This document shows, piece after piece, positions 11,001 through 12,875 of a stretch of 12,875 bases of DNA; within the stretch, counting starts at the first letter, position 1; every line of letters starts with the position of its first letter. The translations under genes and the position numbers were made by a program. Origin of the DNA: Spirogloea muscicola (taxonomy: Eukaryota; Streptophyta; Zygnematophyceae; Spirogloeales; Spirogloeaceae); NCBI GenBank assembly GCA_009602725.1, contig WELB01000038.1:251609-264483 (forward strand), written 5' to 3'. A model generated the notes under the pieces. The model did no database searches, was not told where the DNA came from, and saw nothing but the letters and a program-made list of their open reading frames with translations.

Positions 11001-12372
11001 AGTCTTTCTAGGCGAGCTTGCAGGTCGCTGTCTATGCCTGGGTCGTCGCCTCCCTCTGCTGCCGGTGCTGCTGCCACCTTTTGCGCACTCTCCTGCTGAG
11101 GCTGGGGTGTGGCATTCGCAGGAGTGCGCACCAGCTGCCACCAGAAGCAGGACTGGACATCAGCGACCTGATCAAAAGAAGGAGGCATAGGGCAGATCAT
11201 ATAGCCGGCCGTATGAGAAGACCAGACAGCTGCCAGTAAGTCTTGGCTGCTCACCTGCGAATCAAGGTCAACACCAATCTCGTCCAGCACCTGGTTGACC
11301 AGCTCTTCCGTCTCCTCCTCCTCATCGTCCCCCTCCAGTGTGTCATCAATGGCGTCATTCATGACCTCTGTCGTCATCTCCATGCGCTCATTCTGCCGCT
11401 CGAACTCCAGCATGATCTTCTGCAGCGCCGGCAGATTGAGCTGCTTGTTCATCTGGCCCATGGCCTTTGTCACGCCCTTCATGGCATCCGCCATCGCCTG
11501 CGTCGACTTTAGCGTCTGCAACAGGACAAGGACCACAGTTGAAGAAGGAGCCAGCAGATTGACGTGTGAAGCACTGGCAGCTCCAGATGCTGTCTAGGAA
11601 CAAAGAGGTCACGTTCCACAAATTTGGCAGCTCACCGTCATACGAAGAGAGATGCCTTGTAGCTGTGACTTCAGAGCGTAGAACTTGGTGACCTGATGCC
11701 TTGTCCTGATGAGATCCTTTGCCATTACCCTAACGGCCCCCTGGCAAAAGAGAGTGAAACGGTTCCCAGCCTCAGACGATAGGAACTCCTTGCAAATCAG
11801 TACAAACAAGCCAGATCTCACCAAGGAGCAAAAACGTCTGACTGGCAGATGGTTGTGCATCCGCAGTTGGGAACACTTGAGGTGGGCCCACTTGTGACTG
11901 TGGCCTGCATCGCAGATTCAAGCTCAACCACTCTTTCATGGGAGAAGCATTTCAGCCGGAGAAATGGACAAGGTGATAGCGCACCATCTGCCCCTGCTTG
12001 GCGGTCTTCTTTATCTCCGCGACGAGCTTCTTCTCCTGCTGCTGCAACTGCATGCGCTCGCGCTCAATGTCGCGGATGGACCGGTCCAGCATACGCTTGT
12101 TTTCGCGCAGCAGCTCTGGCAGTCACAGCAGCGCAGGTGCGTCAGAGCTTGTCGCTCAAGCGACCGCGGTGGGCGAGGCGACCGAGCCCAACTCTCAGCT
12201 ACGCCTTGCAGATGTAAGAAGGTAGTGAGCGGCTGACGCGCCAATCCGGTCAAGTGGGTTTGGGCGCCGCATAAGCACGACAGGACACCGTCAGCTGGCC
12301 GTCCAACCAGTGAGCCCGGCATGGACGGCGCGCACCTTGGGGCGTCTTCTTCTTCCCAAATATCCAGCTCAT
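10988..12372 (-). CDS. VPS2: ESCRT-III subunit VPS2 / CHMP2 (Snf7 family)
   Basis: Five exons, read downward: 12372-12336, 12115-11985, 11740-11636, 11515-11255 and 11134-10988. They give 226 residues, close to plant VPS2.1 (about 225). All introns are GT-AG and phases close (phase 1 after exon 1, phase 0 after the rest). Seen: short amphipathic start M-S-W-I-F-G then KKKTP (membrane-insertion helix); long basic helices (ELLRENKRMLDRSIRDIERER, about 13-33; VMAKDLIRTRHQVTKFYALK, about 61-80); Met/Gln-rich MKGVTKAMGQMNKQLNLP; an acidic C-terminal region (EGDDEEEETEELV, 152-164); and an MIT-interacting motif D-L-Q-A-R-L-E-R-L-R-K-M at the very end. VPS2 joins VPS24 and SNF7 in the ESCRT-III filament and recruits the AAA-ATPase VPS4 through this motif, for endosomal sorting, cytokinesis and membrane repair. 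The start ATG has an ACC context and matches the family N-terminus. The stop codon is duplicated downstream. Confidence 0.96.
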
Positions 12373-12829
12373 GGTGCCTGCCGCGGCCGCCCCAGCAGGC
12401 GCAAGGGTCGTCGGGGAACGAGAGCCTGCAGGAGCGACGACGTCGTTCGCGCTGCTGCTGGCCCTGCTTGGCGCTCACTCCTGAGCCGGGCGCAGGCGCT
12501 CGGCCGAGGGCGCCTCCAGCCCAAGGAGGCGGTGTTGGCCACTCAGAATGCCCAATTGCATCACGTGCCGCAGGCAGGAGCGTCCCCGCTGGCTGTGGAG
12601 CTCGTGCCAGTCAGTGGCCACAAGCGGCGGCGGTCTTGGAACCTTCAGGACACGCGCGCAGTCGCGGCAAGGGGGCGCCGTGGCGGCGCAGGGCGGCGGT
12701 CTCCTCGGGGGCGCAGGTCCAGGGGAAGGAGGGTGAGGAACCCCGAAGCTGAGGTGCTCGCCGCAGCAGCGCCGCTAGAGTTGCGTAGCTCCTTGGGGAA
12801 GACGAAGGCGGTGAGAGAGAGGCGCAGCA

Positions 12830-12831
<2 letters not shown>
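12373..12831. other. 5' flank of VPS2
   Basis: These 459 bases upstream of the VPS2 start codon are GC-rich and carry no recognisable coding exon. Overlapping open frames on both strands are Arg/Gly/Pro-rich and look like composition artefacts. The region should hold the 5' untranslated region and promoter. I see no clear TATA box. Confidence 0.55.

Positions 12832-12875
<44 letters not shown>
12832..12875. repeat. CGG trinucleotide repeat at the contig end
   Basis: Fourteen perfect CGG units plus two bases run to the last base of the window. The tract lies about 460 bases upstream of the VPS2 start and reads as CCG on its coding strand. The assembly probably stopped here because reads could not span the repeat, so the true length is unknown. 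Confidence 0.95.

Overview
This window is eukaryotic nuclear DNA, most likely from a green alga (chlorophyte; Trebouxiophyceae-like is my best guess). The reasons are short GT-AG introns of roughly 95-340 bases, a GC-rich coding strand with low-complexity GCC/CGG tracts, several GTGCG-type splice donors, and two plastid-type proteins most similar to chloroplast enzymes of plants. The assignment rests on gene content and splicing style, not on a marker gene. Both ends look like contig ends: bases 1-122 are pure T and bases 12832-12875 are pure CGG repeat.

Layout: (1) bases 123-2457, plus strand, hold the 3' part of an eight-exon alpha/beta-hydrolase gene resembling plastid chlorophyll dephytylase CLD1. 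Its start codon and transit peptide are missing at the poly-T junction. (2) Bases 2458-3560 form a fairly AT-rich convergent intergenic region with candidate 3'-end signals. (3) Bases 3561-9170, minus strand, hold an 18-exon gene for a plastid long-chain acyl-ACP/acyl-CoA synthetase (AAE15/AAE16-like, about 746 residues). Its exon phases close throughout, except for one extra base in exon 1 that coincides with the ambiguous base N9089. (4) Bases 9171-10987 are a GC-rich intergenic region with two G-box palindromes and no convincing gene. (5) Bases 10988-12372, minus strand, hold a complete five-exon ESCRT-III subunit gene (VPS2/CHMP2 type, 226 residues). (6) Bases 12373-12875 are its 5' flank, ending in CGG repeats.

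Two neighbours act in chloroplast lipid metabolism. The hydrolase would release phytol from chlorophyll, and the synthetase would reactivate free fatty acids. Their products could meet in fatty-acid phytyl ester formation, but the link is inferred from adjacency only. VPS2 is a housekeeping membrane-remodelling gene unrelated to them. I found no mobile element, CRISPR array, RNA gene or new multi-gene system. The most interesting observations are a 15-bp in-frame duplication across the VPS2 stop codon, the transit-peptide frame break at N9089, a cluster of UGUA palindromes after the hydrolase gene, and an optional 24-base acceptor segment in the synthetase.
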